A stretch of 47,497 nucleotides of DNA from Geobacter sp. (GCA_003490025.1 DNJC01000002.1:5787-53283), one strand, 5' to 3'. Counted from the stretch's first letter, positions 25,663 through 34,509 are shown. Translations and numbers: made by a program. The notes: generated from the letters alone by a model not told the origin.

Positions 25663-26309
25663 TGGATCTGACACAGGCAAAAATAGCTGCCGATTTCTTC
25701 ACCCCCGAGGAAAAGGAGGCGATCCGGCGCTTCGCGGCGGAGGCGGAACTCCATTCCAGCGGTGAAATAGCCATCATGGTGGTCTACGAAAGCGACCGCT
25801 ATCGCGAGGCCGAGGAGCTGGGAGCGCTGCTTGTGGCCGGGCTGGTCGGCGTGGTGCTCGCCGTAGCGCTGCATCATGTCACCATCTGGAGCTACATCCC
25901 GATGGTTTTGCTCCTCTTTTTCCCTGCCCTCTGGCTGTTTCGACGCTTCCCTAGGCTGAAACTCTCCTTCACCGGCGCGCGGCGCCAGGCGGAGGCCGTG
26001 AGCGAGAGGGCGCTGGTCGCCTTTTACCAGCAGGGGCTCTACCGCACCGAGCAGGAGACCGGGATCCTCATCTTCATCTCGCTTCTGGAGCGCAAGGTCT
26101 GGATACTGGGGGATCGCGGCATCAACGAAAAGATCCCTCCCGGGTACTGGAAGACCCTCGCCGACGAACTCGCCCACGGCATCAGGTCGGGCCGGGCTGC
26201 CGAGAGCCTGTGCGCGGTCATCGCCAAGTGCGGCAGCGAGCTTTCCCGCCACTTCCCGCGCAGCGCCGACGACCGCAACGAACTTCCCGACGAGATCATT
26301 TTTCGATAA
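25662..26309 (+). CDS. Second TPM-domain membrane protein
   Basis: The 215-residue product lacks a signal peptide. Its N-terminal half begins AAEAELHSSGEIAIMVVYESDRY, which resembles the TPM entry strand. It is interrupted by two membrane helices (about 58-95) and continues with the TPM end segment (ETGILIFISLLERKVWILGDRGINEKIPPGYW). The ATG overlaps the stop of the preceding TPM gene (TGATG), so the two are translationally coupled. lemA-TPM-TPM forms a compact three-gene envelope operon. Confidence 0.9.
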   Translation: MDLTQAKIAADFFTPEEKEAIRRFAAEAELHSSGEIAIMVVYESDRYREAEELGALLVAGLVGVVLAVALHHVTIWSYIPMVLLLFFPALWLFRRFPRLKLSFTGARRQAEAVSERALVAFYQQGLYRTEQETGILIFISLLERKVWILGDRGINEKIPPGYWKTLADELAHGIRSGRAAESLCAVIAKCGSELSRHFPRSADDRNELPDEIIFR

Positions 26310-26340
26310 ACCTTTTGCCGGTACCTGCCGAAAAATAGCA

Positions 26341-26370
26341 TTGACTTCGAACCCCTTTCGCTTTCATTAT
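26341..26370 (+). promoter_or_regulatory. Putative promoter of the MshEN-REC gene
   Basis: TTGACT (26341-26346) and CATTAT (26365-26370) are separated by 18 bases, giving moderate sigma-70 likeness. Confidence 0.45.
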
Positions 26371-26486
26371 TAGCATTCGTGCCATCCGTAACGATTCCCC
26401 ATGTTTGTCCGACCCCCGATCGCCTCTTCCGAAATCCCGCAGAGGGGTCAAATCCGGACCAGCTGCAACAGCAGGAGATACTCAGC

Positions 26487-27365
26487 ATGACCGCCGACGT
26501 AAAAACCCTGAATAGTCCCCAGCAGGTCAGGAAACCGCTCGGGGAGATATTCGTGGAGCGTGGACTTTTGACCAAGGTCTCTGTCGAGCGCCTGATCGTC
26601 CACGCCAAGAGCAAGAACATCCGCCTGGGCGAACTGCTCGAGGTCATCGGGCTGATAACCCCGGAGGAACTCGCCGAAGCCCTTGCCATACAGTACCGCT
26701 GCAGGAAGATCATTGACTTTTCCAAGTACTCCTATCCGCCATCGGTGCTGCGCCTTATCCCGCTGGAGGTGGCGGTCAAGCACACCATTTTCCCCCTCAA
26801 GCTCGACGATGGCAGGCTCGGAATCGCGGTGGCCGATCCGACCACCGACGCGCTCTTCCAGTCGATCTCGAACCAGCACAACCTGAAGCTGGTTCTCTAC
26901 GTCTCTACCCGCACCGAGATCAACCGCGCCATCGCACGGCACTACCTTGGACAGCAGCTGACCGGGCCCGCCTCCAAGTCGATCCTTCTCGTGGAGGACG
27001 ACAACCTGGTGCGCGAAATGGTCGCGAGGATACTGATCAAGCAGGGGTACCTGGTAGAGACCGCGGTAGACGGGATGGACGCCTTCAGCAAGATCTTCAC
27101 CATGAAGCCCAAGCTGGTCATCACGGACAAGGTCATGCCCAAGCTAGGCGGATACGAGTTCCTCTTCGCCATCCGCAACATCCCCGAATTCCGTTACATG
27201 CCGGTGATACTAATGACCGCCGCGGCCACCCCCGACGAGGAGAAGGAGGCACTGGAGAAAGGGTTCTTCGACTTCGTGCTGAAGCCGGTCAAGGAGATCG
27301 GTCTGCTGACGCGCGTAAAGAGGGCGTTCCAGAGCCGCGAAGCGCTGTACGGCAAGACGGCCTGA
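26487..27365 (+). CDS. MshEN (GspE N-terminal)-receiver domain fusion protein
   Basis: The 292-residue protein joins an N-terminal MshEN/GspE-N-type domain (about residues 17-155, with IRLGELLEVIGLITPEELAEAL) to a C-terminal response-regulator receiver (about 165-285). The receiver has SILLVEDDN, the phosphorylatable Asp214 in LVITDKVMPK, and the Lys of FVLKPVKE. MshEN domains of this RLGxxL type can bind cyclic di-GMP. The product may integrate that signal with phosphorylation. ATG 26487 has CAGGAGA at about 8 bases; the longer opening at 26379 has no support. The hybrid kinase gene follows on the same strand after 220 bases. Confidence 0.88.
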   Translation: MTADVKTLNSPQQVRKPLGEIFVERGLLTKVSVERLIVHAKSKNIRLGELLEVIGLITPEELAEALAIQYRCRKIIDFSKYSYPPSVLRLIPLEVAVKHTIFPLKLDDGRLGIAVADPTTDALFQSISNQHNLKLVLYVSTRTEINRAIARHYLGQQLTGPASKSILLVEDDNLVREMVARILIKQGYLVETAVDGMDAFSKIFTMKPKLVITDKVMPKLGGYEFLFAIRNIPEFRYMPVILMTAAATPDEEKEALEKGFFDFVLKPVKEIGLLTRVKRAFQSREALYGKTA

Positions 27366-27585
27366 TCTTTTCCACTCTTGGCCCTCCACACCATCTGGCG
27401 GGCTGCCTGGCCTTCGAGTCGGCTGCCCCGTCTTTTCTCTCTCCCAGTTTTTCCCTCCACGATCCGGTCACCCCGCACCCTCCCAGCCATTGCACGTCCG
27501 GCGATCTTTACTAATGAGATTGACTTTCGTGCCGAAAAGAACTCAAACTGTCGCTATGCGCGAAGGTGTCGCCTATTAAGCGCCG

Positions 27586-30500
27586 ATGTTTGCGGCGCGT
27601 GCAGAGAAAAACTTTATGACTATCCCTTCGGTAAAAAATTCAAACCATAACCCCGCTCCTGGCCTCATGCTCCGGACCGTTGCCGTGGTGCTGCTGGTAA
27701 ACCTGCTGATCATCGCCATCGGCGTACTCTCTTTGCGGCAGAGCAGGGAGAAGTACGTTGAAAACGCGGAGATCCAGAGCCGGAACCTGGCCCAGGCGCT
27801 GGTCTACAGCATCTCGGGGATCTTGGACGCCACCGACCTCGCCCTGCAGTCGGTGGCCGACGAGGCTCAGCGGGAGCTGGCGCAAGGGCGCATCGATGCG
27901 ACTTCGCTGAACCGGTTCATCGCCAGGCAGCAGGTGCGTATCCCAGCGCTGGACAGCCTCCGCATGACCGATGCCCGGGGGGAGATCGTCTACGGTACCG
28001 GCGTCGTGCCGGGAGTCAATAAAAACGTCGCCACGCGCGACTACTTCACGGCCTTGCGGCAGGACGGCAGCGCCGGCTTGGTGATTTCGAAACCCGTGGT
28101 AGGCGTGATCAGCGGCACGTGGGTCGTGATACTGGCCAGGCGAGTCGAGACCCCGCAGGGGGGCTTTGCAGGCGTGGTTTACGGCGCCTTCCAGTTGGAA
28201 CGGATAAGGGAGATCCTTGCCAATATCAATGTCGGCCAAAACGGCCGTATCGCCCTGCGGGACGCGGAGTTGGGGGCCATAGTGCGCCATCCCAAGGCAA
28301 AGGATCTGGCCGCAGACATCGGCCGGCAGCCTGCTTCCGATGAAATGGGCAAAATGGTTCGGGACGGCGCCACTAGCGGCACCTTCAGCGCAACCAGCTC
28401 CGACGGCATGCCAAGGCTCTCCTCCTTTCGCAAGCTCGAGCGTTACCCCCTTTATATCAGCGTCGGCCTTGCCCCTGCCGACTATCTGAAGCGCTGGAAG
28501 GTGGAGCTGGCCGAGGTCTCGGTGCTGGTGGCCTCCTTTAACTTCGCGACCGTCGTCCTGTCCAGGCTGATCTTCATCAGGTGGCGGCGCCAGTTTACGG
28601 CGGAAGAGGCGCTGCGCGAGGCCAAAGAAGAGCTGGAGCAGCGGGTGGCGAGGCGGACCTCCGAACTCTTCGACATCAACGAGCAGTTGAAGACGGAGCT
28701 TTCCGAGCGCGAGCGGGTGGAGGAGGAGCTGCGGCAGGGGCGCAACATGCTGGCCCAGATCATCAACACGATCCCGCAGTTCGTCTTCTGGAAGGACCGC
28801 GACAGCATCTACCTGGGGTGCAACACCGTCTTCGCCAGGGCTGCCGGCTTCGAGCGCCCGGAGGAGATAGCCGGGAAGAGCGATTACGACCTGCCGTGGC
28901 TCCTCGAAGAGAGCGAGGCGTACCGGCAGGACGACCGGACCGTCATGGACAACAACATCACCAAGTACCACATCATCGAGCAGCAGCTCCAGGCCACCGG
29001 CGAGAGGTACTGGGTCGATACGACGAAAGTCCCGCTGTGCAACGAGAAGGGAGAGGTGGTCGGCATCCTCGGGGTCTACGAGAACATCACCGAGAGAAAA
29101 GCCGTGGAGGAGTCGCGCAACAAGGCTCTCGCGTTGATTGAGTCCCTGCTCGCCTCATCGCCCGCCGGGATCCTGGTGTACGAGGGGACCACCGGGAACT
29201 GCGTCAAGGCCAACCAGGCCATGGCAGACATGGTAGGAGCGGCGATCTTTCAGCTCCTCGCCCAGAGCTTCCGGGACATAAAGGTCTGGCGTGAGGCGGG
29301 GATCGACCTGGTCGCGGAGCAGGTTCTTGCCGACGGAAAGACCAGGAACCTGGCGATATCGGTTTGCTCTACCTTCGGCAAAGAGGTCCAGGCCGACTGT
29401 TTACTGTCCCGATTCGAGTTTGACGGGCAGCCGCATCTCATGTTCATCGCTTCCGACGTCTCGGAGAAGAAACGGCTCGAGCAGGAGAAAAAGCTGATAG
29501 AAGCGCAGATGCTGCACGTCCAGAAGCTGGAAAGTCTCGGGGTGCTGGCAGGCGGGATCGCCCACGACTTCAACAACATCCTGATGGTGGTCCTCGGCAA
29601 CGCCGATCTCGCGCTGTCGCGACTCTCCAGCCAGTCCCCGGTGCGGGAAAACCTGCTGCAGATCGACCACGCCGCCAGCAGGGCCGCCGATCTGGCGCGG
29701 CAGATGCTCGCCTACTCCGGCAAGGGGCGATTCGTCATAGAAAACCTCGACCTCGGCAGGATCGTCACGGAAATGACCCAGATGCTGGAGGTCTCCATCT
29801 CGAAGAAGGTGACGCTGCTCTACGACTTCGCACCGGAACTCCCTGCCATGAGCGGCGACGCGACCCAGCTGCGCCAGGTCATCCTGAACCTGGTGGTCAA
29901 CGCTTCGGAGGCGATCGGCGACGACAACGGCGTGATCAAGATCCGGACCAGGTGCATGGAGTGCGACAGGGCCTACCTTTCGGAGTCGTGGATCGACGAC
30001 CGACTCCCCGAAGGGCGTTACCTCGCCCTCGACGTTTCGGACACCGGTTGCGGCATAGAACGCGAAATCATCCCGAAGATATTCGATCCCTTCTTCACGA
30101 CCAAATTCACCGGGCGAGGGCTCGGCATGGCTGCCGTCCTCGGCATAGTCCGCGGGCACAAGGGTGCCATCAAGATCTACAGCGAAAGGGGGAGGGGGAC
30201 CACCTTCACGCTCCTCTTCCCGTGCCTGTCGGTGCCCGCGGACCTGCAGGAGCCGTTCACGCCGAAGGAACTCTGGCACGGCAGCGGCACGGTGCTTTTA
30301 GCCGACGACGAGGAAACGGTGCGCCTCCTTGGGCGGGAGATGCTGGAGGAGCTTGGCTTCGACGTGCTGACCGCCAGCGACGGCAGGGACGCCGTGGAGG
30401 TCTTCAGGCGCCACATGGAAGAGATCGTCTGCGTGCTGCTCGACCTCACCATGCCCAAACTCGACGGCGAGCAGGCCTTCCGTGCCTTGCGGCTGTTGAA

Positions 30501-30654
30501 GCAGGACGTCAAGGTGATCATGTCCAGCGGCTACAACGAGCAGGAGGTGACCCAGAAGTTCGTCGGCAAGGGGCTCTCCGGCTTCATCCAGAAGCCCTAC
30601 CGGCTCGCGGAAATGAGCAGGAAACTGCAGGAAATCACCGAGGGCGAAGCTTGA
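27586..30654 (+). CDS. Hybrid sensor histidine kinase: dCache-PAS-PAS-HisKA-HATPase-REC
   Basis: The 1022-residue membrane kinase has a first helix (about 31-50, VAVVLLVNLLIIAIGVLSL). A periplasmic double-Cache sensing region follows (about 60-310, with ATRDYFTALR and VETPQGGFAGVVYGAF), then a second helix near 312-333 and a coiled segment. Two PAS domains lie at about 385-500 and 515-630. HisKA has His660 (GGIAHDFNN). The ATPase domain includes NLVVNASEAIG, DTGCGIE and GRGLGMAAVLGI. A C-terminal receiver has Asp953 (LLDLTMPK). ATG 27616 (MTIPSVKNS) is an alternative start 10 codons in; neither has a strong ribosome binding site. It converges on the DUF819 gene with only 3 bases between stops. 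The signal is probably a small molecule sensed by the Cache domain. Confidence 0.93.
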   Translation: MFAARAEKNFMTIPSVKNSNHNPAPGLMLRTVAVVLLVNLLIIAIGVLSLRQSREKYVENAEIQSRNLAQALVYSISGILDATDLALQSVADEAQRELAQGRIDATSLNRFIARQQVRIPALDSLRMTDARGEIVYGTGVVPGVNKNVATRDYFTALRQDGSAGLVISKPVVGVISGTWVVILARRVETPQGGFAGVVYGAFQLERIREILANINVGQNGRIALRDAELGAIVRHPKAKDLAADIGRQPASDEMGKMVRDGATSGTFSATSSDGMPRLSSFRKLERYPLYISVGLAPADYLKRWKVELAEVSVLVASFNFATVVLSRLIFIRWRRQFTAEEALREAKEELEQRVARRTSELFDINEQLKTELSERERVEEELRQGRNMLAQIINTIPQFVFWKDRDSIYLGCNTVFARAAGFERPEEIAGKSDYDLPWLLEESEAYRQDDRTVMDNNITKYHIIEQQLQATGERYWVDTTKVPLCNEKGEVVGILGVYENITERKAVEESRNKALALIESLLASSPAGILVYEGTTGNCVKANQAMADMVGAAIFQLLAQSFRDIKVWREAGIDLVAEQVLADGKTRNLAISVCSTFGKEVQADCLLSRFEFDGQPHLMFIASDVSEKKRLEQEKKLIEAQMLHVQKLESLGVLAGGIAHDFNNILMVVLGNADLALSRLSSQSPVRENLLQIDHAASRAADLARQMLAYSGKGRFVIENLDLGRIVTEMTQMLEVSISKKVTLLYDFAPELPAMSGDATQLRQVILNLVVNASEAIGDDNGVIKIRTRCMECDRAYLSESWIDDRLPEGRYLALDVSDTGCGIEREIIPKIFDPFFTTKFTGRGLGMAAVLGIVRGHKGAIKIYSERGRGTTFTLLFPCLSVPADLQEPFTPKELWHGSGTVLLADDEETVRLLGREMLEELGFDVLTASDGRDAVEVFRRHMEEIVCVLLDLTMPKLDGEQAFRALRLLKQDVKVIMSSGYNEQEVTQKFVGKGLSGFIQKPYRLAEMSRKLQEITEGEA

Positions 30655-30657
30655 GCC

Positions 30658-31824
30658 TCAACCCATCATGCGGCACAATTGCCCGCATATAATCCCCAGC
30701 CAGGTACCTACTATATTCCCCAGGATAGCGAGCAGCAGCCCGACGGAGGCCAGACCGGGATGGTACACCTCGGCCACCACCGGCGCCGAGGCGACCCCGC
30801 CGACGTTCGCCTGGCTTGCCGCTGCGACGATGAAAAGGGGCGCCCTCATGATGCGGGCTCCGACCAGCATGAAGACGGCGTGGATGGCGACGATCAAGAG
30901 CCCCGCGGCGATAAGCACCAGGGCGGAGCCGATGCTCGCGACCGACGCCTTGGCGCCGATGGCCGTCAAGACGAAGTACAGGAGGTCGTAGCCGGTCCGC
31001 GAGGCGCCCGAACTCTCCAGCTTGCGGACCGGGGAGAACGACAGCAGGATGCCCAGGAAGGTCACGATCATGATGGTCCAGGTGTAGCTGGTGACCACGT
31101 CCTTTATCTGCGGCATCTGGCGGGCGATCAGGGCCGCCGCACCCCCCCCGGCGAAGGCGACAGCCAGGGAGAGGACGATACCGGTCGCCGTGCGGCGGCC
31201 GCCGGTGGTGGCAAGGTATTTCACGGCCTCCTCCCCCAGGTGATCGAGCGTGGTGCGGTCGGAACGGTTCCAGCGGTCGAAGGCGGGCTGGAACCCCACC
31301 ATGGCGATCATGAACCCCATCCAGAGGTACGGCACCACCGTATCGACGATCGCCATCGGCGCGAAGACGGCATCGGGCACCGACAGCGCTTCCTTGACGG
31401 CGATCATGTTGGCGCTGCCGCCGGTCCAGGAGGCGGAAAGGGCGCCGAAGCCGGACCAGAACTGCGGACCGATCAGCGGCTTGAAGAGGGCGAAGGAGAC
31501 GGCCGCCCCGACCATGATGCCGGCGGCGCCGATGAAGAACATGGCGAGCGCCGTCGGCCCCAGACGCAGGATCGCTTTCAGGTCCACCGGCAGCAGCAAC
31601 AGCACGAGGCTCGCCGGCAAGAGCCAGGTGGTGATCATGCCGTACACCGGGCTTTTGGTGGCGATCAGTCCGAAGGTCGCCGCCAGCATGGGGATGAAGT
31701 AGATCCAGAAAACGGCGGGGAGCAGGTCGAAGTAGCGCTTGGTGCGGTCGTGGCGCGACAGCCAGAGGACCAGGGCCTCGATGCCCAACAGGACGGCGAC
31801 GATGAGTACTGGATGGGTAATCAT
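30658..31824 (-). CDS. DUF819 family integral membrane protein
   Basis: The 388-residue protein has about ten to twelve hydrophobic segments. The block LSASWTGGSANMIAVKEAL and the C-terminal VAAASQANVGGVASAPVVAEVYHPGLASVGLLLAI are hallmarks of the DUF819 (YjcL-like) family. Its start codon overlaps the stop of the epimerase gene (ATGA), so it is translated after it. DUF819 proteins next to dipeptide epimerases suggest a permease role for peptides or their products, but transport by this family is not established. Confidence 0.92.
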   Translation of the reverse strand: MITHPVLIVAVLLGIEALVLWLSRHDRTKRYFDLLPAVFWIYFIPMLAATFGLIATKSPVYGMITTWLLPASLVLLLLPVDLKAILRLGPTALAMFFIGAAGIMVGAAVSFALFKPLIGPQFWSGFGALSASWTGGSANMIAVKEALSVPDAVFAPMAIVDTVVPYLWMGFMIAMVGFQPAFDRWNRSDRTTLDHLGEEAVKYLATTGGRRTATGIVLSLAVAFAGGGAAALIARQMPQIKDVVTSYTWTIMIVTFLGILLSFSPVRKLESSGASRTGYDLLYFVLTAIGAKASVASIGSALVLIAAGLLIVAIHAVFMLVGARIMRAPLFIVAAASQANVGGVASAPVVAEVYHPGLASVGLLLAILGNIVGTWLGIICGQLCRMMG

Positions 31825-32930
31825 GCGAATCGCGGCTCCACGCCGATGCCGTGGCCGGCGCTGCTCAGGTCGAACCGGCCGCTGTCGTCGAGGTACGGAG
31901 AGTGCGCCAGCTCCCCTTTGATGAAAAAGGTGGTGTCCATGTCCAGGAAATCGAAACAGGCGAGCCCGGCGGCAAAGTGAGCCGACGCCGTGATCGCCAG
32001 TGCGCTCTCCATCATCGCACCCAGCATGAGCCGCATGCCGTGAGAGGCGGCCAGCCTTGTGATTTCAGCTCCTTCCAGTATGCCGCTTTTCATGAACTTG
32101 ACGTTAATGGCGCTGACTGCGTTGCTGTCGATGGCCCGCCTGGCATCGGCGAGGGATCCGACGCTCTCGTCGGCGCAGACGAGCGTGCCGCTCCCGGAGA
32201 GCGCTGACGTGATCGCGGCCAGGCCATCCCAGTCGTACTTCGGCACCGGCTGTTCCAGCAGGGCCGGCCGCGCCCCGCCGGCGCCGAGCCGTTCCAGGAA
32301 TGCGAGCATCCGGTCGGCGCTGAAACCCATGTTGGCGTCCAGGATCAGGTCGCTGTCGGGGGCCGCTTCCCGCACAGCCAGGACGCGCTTCAGGTCCAGT
32401 TCCTCATCTTTGCCTATCTTGATCTTGAAAGCCTTGAAACCGCGTGCCGAGAACTGTTGCGCCGTTGCCCGGGCTTGCTCAAGAGAGCCGATGACGATGG
32501 TGATGTCCGTTGCGAACGACAGCAGCGGCCCCCGTGCCGCGACCGGTGCAAAGAGCCGGTAGAACGGGATACCCTGGACGCGGGAGGAAAGATCCAGCAA
32601 GGCCATTTCCAGCGCCGCCAGGCCGGCGTGGTTCCCTGCAAACGCCGGGGCGAATTCCCGGCAGACCGTTTCGGCATCATCGATCCTGCGCCCGCGCAAG
32701 GCTGAAGCCGCGGCCTGTAGATTGGCCAGCGTCGTCTCGATGGTTTCGCCGGTGATGTGGGATGCCACGGCCGCCTCGCCGTAACCGCAGGTGCCGTCAC
32801 CGGTCCGTAGCCGGAGGAAGACGTTCGCCAACTCGTCGTGCTGGCCGGTGGCGATGCGAAACGGGGTGACCAATGGCGCCCGGATTATAGAAGCCACGGC
32901 ATCATCTATGACAAAGGATACTGTTTTCAT
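31821..32930 (-). CDS. Dipeptide epimerase (L-Ala-D/L-Glu epimerase family, enolase superfamily)
   Basis: This 369-residue muconate-cycloisomerase-subgroup enzyme epimerises the alpha carbon of dipeptides, commonly L-Ala-D-Glu from peptidoglycan. Visible catalytic features are the KxK motif (Lys169, Lys171 in FKAFKIKIG), the metal ligands Asp198 (LDANMG), Glu226 (LLEQPVP) and Asp254 (CADES), the second base Lys278 (NVKFMKSG), and LGAMMES near the end. ATG at 32930 is preferred, with GGAGGAAATC just ahead on the minus strand. An in-frame ATG 18 codons upstream lacks a site. Partnered with DUF819 in an overlapping pair, it probably recycles murein peptides or uses dipeptides. Confidence 0.92.
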   Translation of the reverse strand: MKTVSFVIDDAVASIIRAPLVTPFRIATGQHDELANVFLRLRTGDGTCGYGEAAVASHITGETIETTLANLQAAASALRGRRIDDAETVCREFAPAFAGNHAGLAALEMALLDLSSRVQGIPFYRLFAPVAARGPLLSFATDITIVIGSLEQARATAQQFSARGFKAFKIKIGKDEELDLKRVLAVREAAPDSDLILDANMGFSADRMLAFLERLGAGGARPALLEQPVPKYDWDGLAAITSALSGSGTLVCADESVGSLADARRAIDSNAVSAINVKFMKSGILEGAEITRLAASHGMRLMLGAMMESALAITASAHFAAGLACFDFLDMDTTFFIKGELAHSPYLDDSGRFDLSSAGHGIGVEPRFA

Positions 32931-33013
32931 GATTTCCTCCGGGAACGACGCGAGGCTGACCGGCTCTCGGCGATGAGTCTTCATTGATGGTCAGGATTAG
33001 GCAACAGGAATAT

Positions 33014-33042
33014 ATGTTAAATGCCGTGGCGTGTAAATTCAA
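33014..33042 (-). promoter_or_regulatory. Putative promoter of the epimerase-DUF819 operon
   Basis: On the minus strand TTGAAT (33042-33037) and TAACAT (33019-33014) are separated by 17 bases, each with 4 of 6 consensus matches. It lies 84 bases before the epimerase start. Confidence 0.45.
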
Positions 33043-33437
33043 TCTAAACGGCAACAAGGTTTTCATCCGCTTTCATCCATGTTCCCGAGTCATTGTCACT
33101 TCGCAGCAACCTACGTGAAAGCCTCATCGTCCGTCAAGCCCCCGCAGCTCAACATCTACGAGTTCGGTTGGCTGTAAAATTTTCCGACACTCGACGCCAC
33201 ACCGCTCATTTCCATCCTTTGGCTTCTGGATAAACAGCTGTGTTTCCGAGGACAACCGGAGCGGGGCTTCCTTGGCTGTAAAGATTTTCGACGCTTTGCG
33301 GCCGAAACGCCAAATAATTACACACCCTCTGATCCCAGGGATGAACAGCAGCTTTTCCGGAAAAAGGGAATGACAATAACACGGCGATTTCACGCTTTTT
33401 TTTGCACCTGTGGCGACCACTCACAGGAACAGAAGGT
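33043..33437. other. Gene-poor, relatively AT-rich stretch
   Basis: No gene is supported. A 98-codon minus-strand opening (33124-33420) has no ribosome binding site or recognisable motif. A near-identical 21-base element starting TTGGCTGTAAA occurs at 33168-33188 and 33272-33292 (two single-base shifts between copies). The base composition differs from the flanking genes, so this could be decayed acquired DNA. Confidence 0.4.
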
Positions 33438-33455
33438 TTGGCACCATCTATGCTA
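33438..33455 (+). promoter_or_regulatory. Sigma-54 (-24/-12) promoter
   Basis: TTGGCACCATCTATGCTA contains the GG (33440-33441) and GC (33452-33453) dinucleotides with exactly 10 bases between, plus the flanking TTGGCAC and TGCTA consensus bases. The start point would be about 33465, giving a leader of about 75 bases to the small membrane protein at 33541. No enhancer-binding protein gene is adjacent. Confidence 0.65.
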
Positions 33456-33540
33456 GTTACACATCAGTGACGCTTTTCGCGCTATCTTGTGCTGCTGGAG
33501 GGGAACCAGAGCTTTCGGAAAAGCAAAGGAGGTGGCCAGT

Positions 33541-33723
33541 ATGGGATACTTAAGCTACGGCCACGAATTCGTACTATCTCTCATATTGCTTCTCGTTATT
33601 TCGTATGTGATTCTGGATTTAATTCCTTTGTTGTACAGGCGTTTGTGCGACGCATTCGCTTCTGCGCCAATTAACATGGCTGGTCGTTTCATCTTGATTA
33701 TCTCTGCCTGTTTTCTTTTGTGA
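33541..33723 (+). CDS. Small membrane protein, unknown function
   Basis: A 60-residue product with two hydrophobic segments (about 9-29, FVLSLILLLVISYVILDLIPL, and 44-60, AGRFILIISACFLL). The ATG has an excellent AAAGGAGGT at 33525-33533 with 7-base spacing. A sigma-54-type promoter lies upstream and a terminator (33764-33799) downstream, so it has the parts of a complete single-gene unit. No family is recognised. Confidence 0.65.
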   Translation: MGYLSYGHEFVLSLILLLVISYVILDLIPLLYRRLCDAFASAPINMAGRFILIISACFLL

Positions 33724-33763
33724 AGGTCGTAACAAAGGGGGGCTGGAGCGGGAACCGGGGACA

Positions 33764-33799
33764 AAAAAGCCGGGGGGATAGACATCCTTCCGGCTTTTT
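33764..33799. terminator. Terminator hairpin, copy 1 of a three-member family
   Basis: AAAAAGCCGG pairs with CCGGCTTTTT. The inner GGGGAT/ATCCTT adds six pairs (two G-U), and the loop is AGAC. A-run and T-run on both sides allow bidirectional action. It resembles the hairpins at 35489 and 37222. Confidence 0.85.
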
Positions 33800-33817
33800 A
33801 CGTTACATGGCTCGAAG

Positions 33818-34054
33818 CTATGCTTGCTTCATGTTGACGACCGTCAACTTATTGACTTGCATGAACATCAAAAACCCATTGCTGAACTGAACCAGACCGC
33901 AGATCCCGACTGCCGCCCCTGCCACCCGGATGGTTTTCTGCTTCAACAGCGCGGAAATCGAAGAGGGCAGGATGGCAATTTGCAGAAAGATGTCGGCTAA
34001 AGATTGAAACTGCTGTGCCGATGAGGATATCACCTGGTGAATCCGTCCCCGCAT
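33818..34054 (-). CDS. Possible small membrane protein or gene remnant
   Basis: A 78-residue minus-strand reading with amphipathic and hydrophobic stretches (FLQIAILPSSISALL; VAGAAVGICGLVQFSNGFLMFM), ending 18 bases from the bidirectional terminator at 33764-33799. No good ribosome binding site exists, and the frame continues upstream through the antisense of the CheY gene. It may be the 3' end of a truncated gene. Little supports expression. Confidence 0.3.
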   Translation of the reverse strand: MRGRIHQVISSSAQQFQSLADIFLQIAILPSSISALLKQKTIRVAGAAVGICGLVQFSNGFLMFMQVNKLTVVNMKQA

Positions 34055-34114
34055 CCTCGAAAAGCATCGCACAGGGTAATCGCTCGCCTGCCACATACAA
34101 GGAGGAATACAGTG

Positions 34115-34474
34115 ATGAAGAAGGTTCTGGTAGTCGATGACAGCCTTTCGGTGGCCCGTCAACTCGAAAAAATCCTCAACGGCTCCGGCGAATTCACCTG
34201 TGTCGGACATGCCAAAAACGGCGTCGAAGCCATCAAGATGAACCACACGGAGAACCCGGACATCATCTGCATGGATATGAATATGCCCGGCATGGACGGA
34301 CTGACCGCACTGCGGAGCTTGACGGCACTGGACAAGGAGGTGCAGGTGGTCATGGTCACCTCGCTTGGCGGCGTGGGCGACATGTACACCCAGGCGCTGA
34401 AATTTGGCGCCAAGAACGTCATTTCCAAGCCGTTCGAGGCGGACAGCGTGCTGAAAATGCTGCGGGAACTCTAA
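34115..34474 (+). CDS. CheY-like single-domain response regulator
   Basis: The 119-residue receiver domain has VLVVDDSLSVARQ with the acidic pair, the phosphorylatable Asp54 in IICMDMNMPGMDG, a Thr in VMVTSLGG, and Lys in VISKPFEAD. There is no output domain. AAGGAGG at 34099-34105 precedes ATG 34115 by 9 bases. The next gene, 35 bases downstream, encodes a CheX-type phosphatase fusion, its likely partner. The in-frame extension to 34037 is unsupported. Confidence 0.93.
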   Translation: MKKVLVVDDSLSVARQLEKILNGSGEFTCVGHAKNGVEAIKMNHTENPDIICMDMNMPGMDGLTALRSLTALDKEVQVVMVTSLGGVGDMYTQALKFGAKNVISKPFEADSVLKMLREL

Positions 34475-34509
34475 ACTTTTCGCCACAATTCACTACAAGG
34501 GGATCTGGT

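Noticed and set aside
33124..33420. 98-codon minus-strand frame as a gene
   Set aside because: No ribosome binding site, no recognisable motif, and it overlaps repeated elements; left as unassigned sequence.
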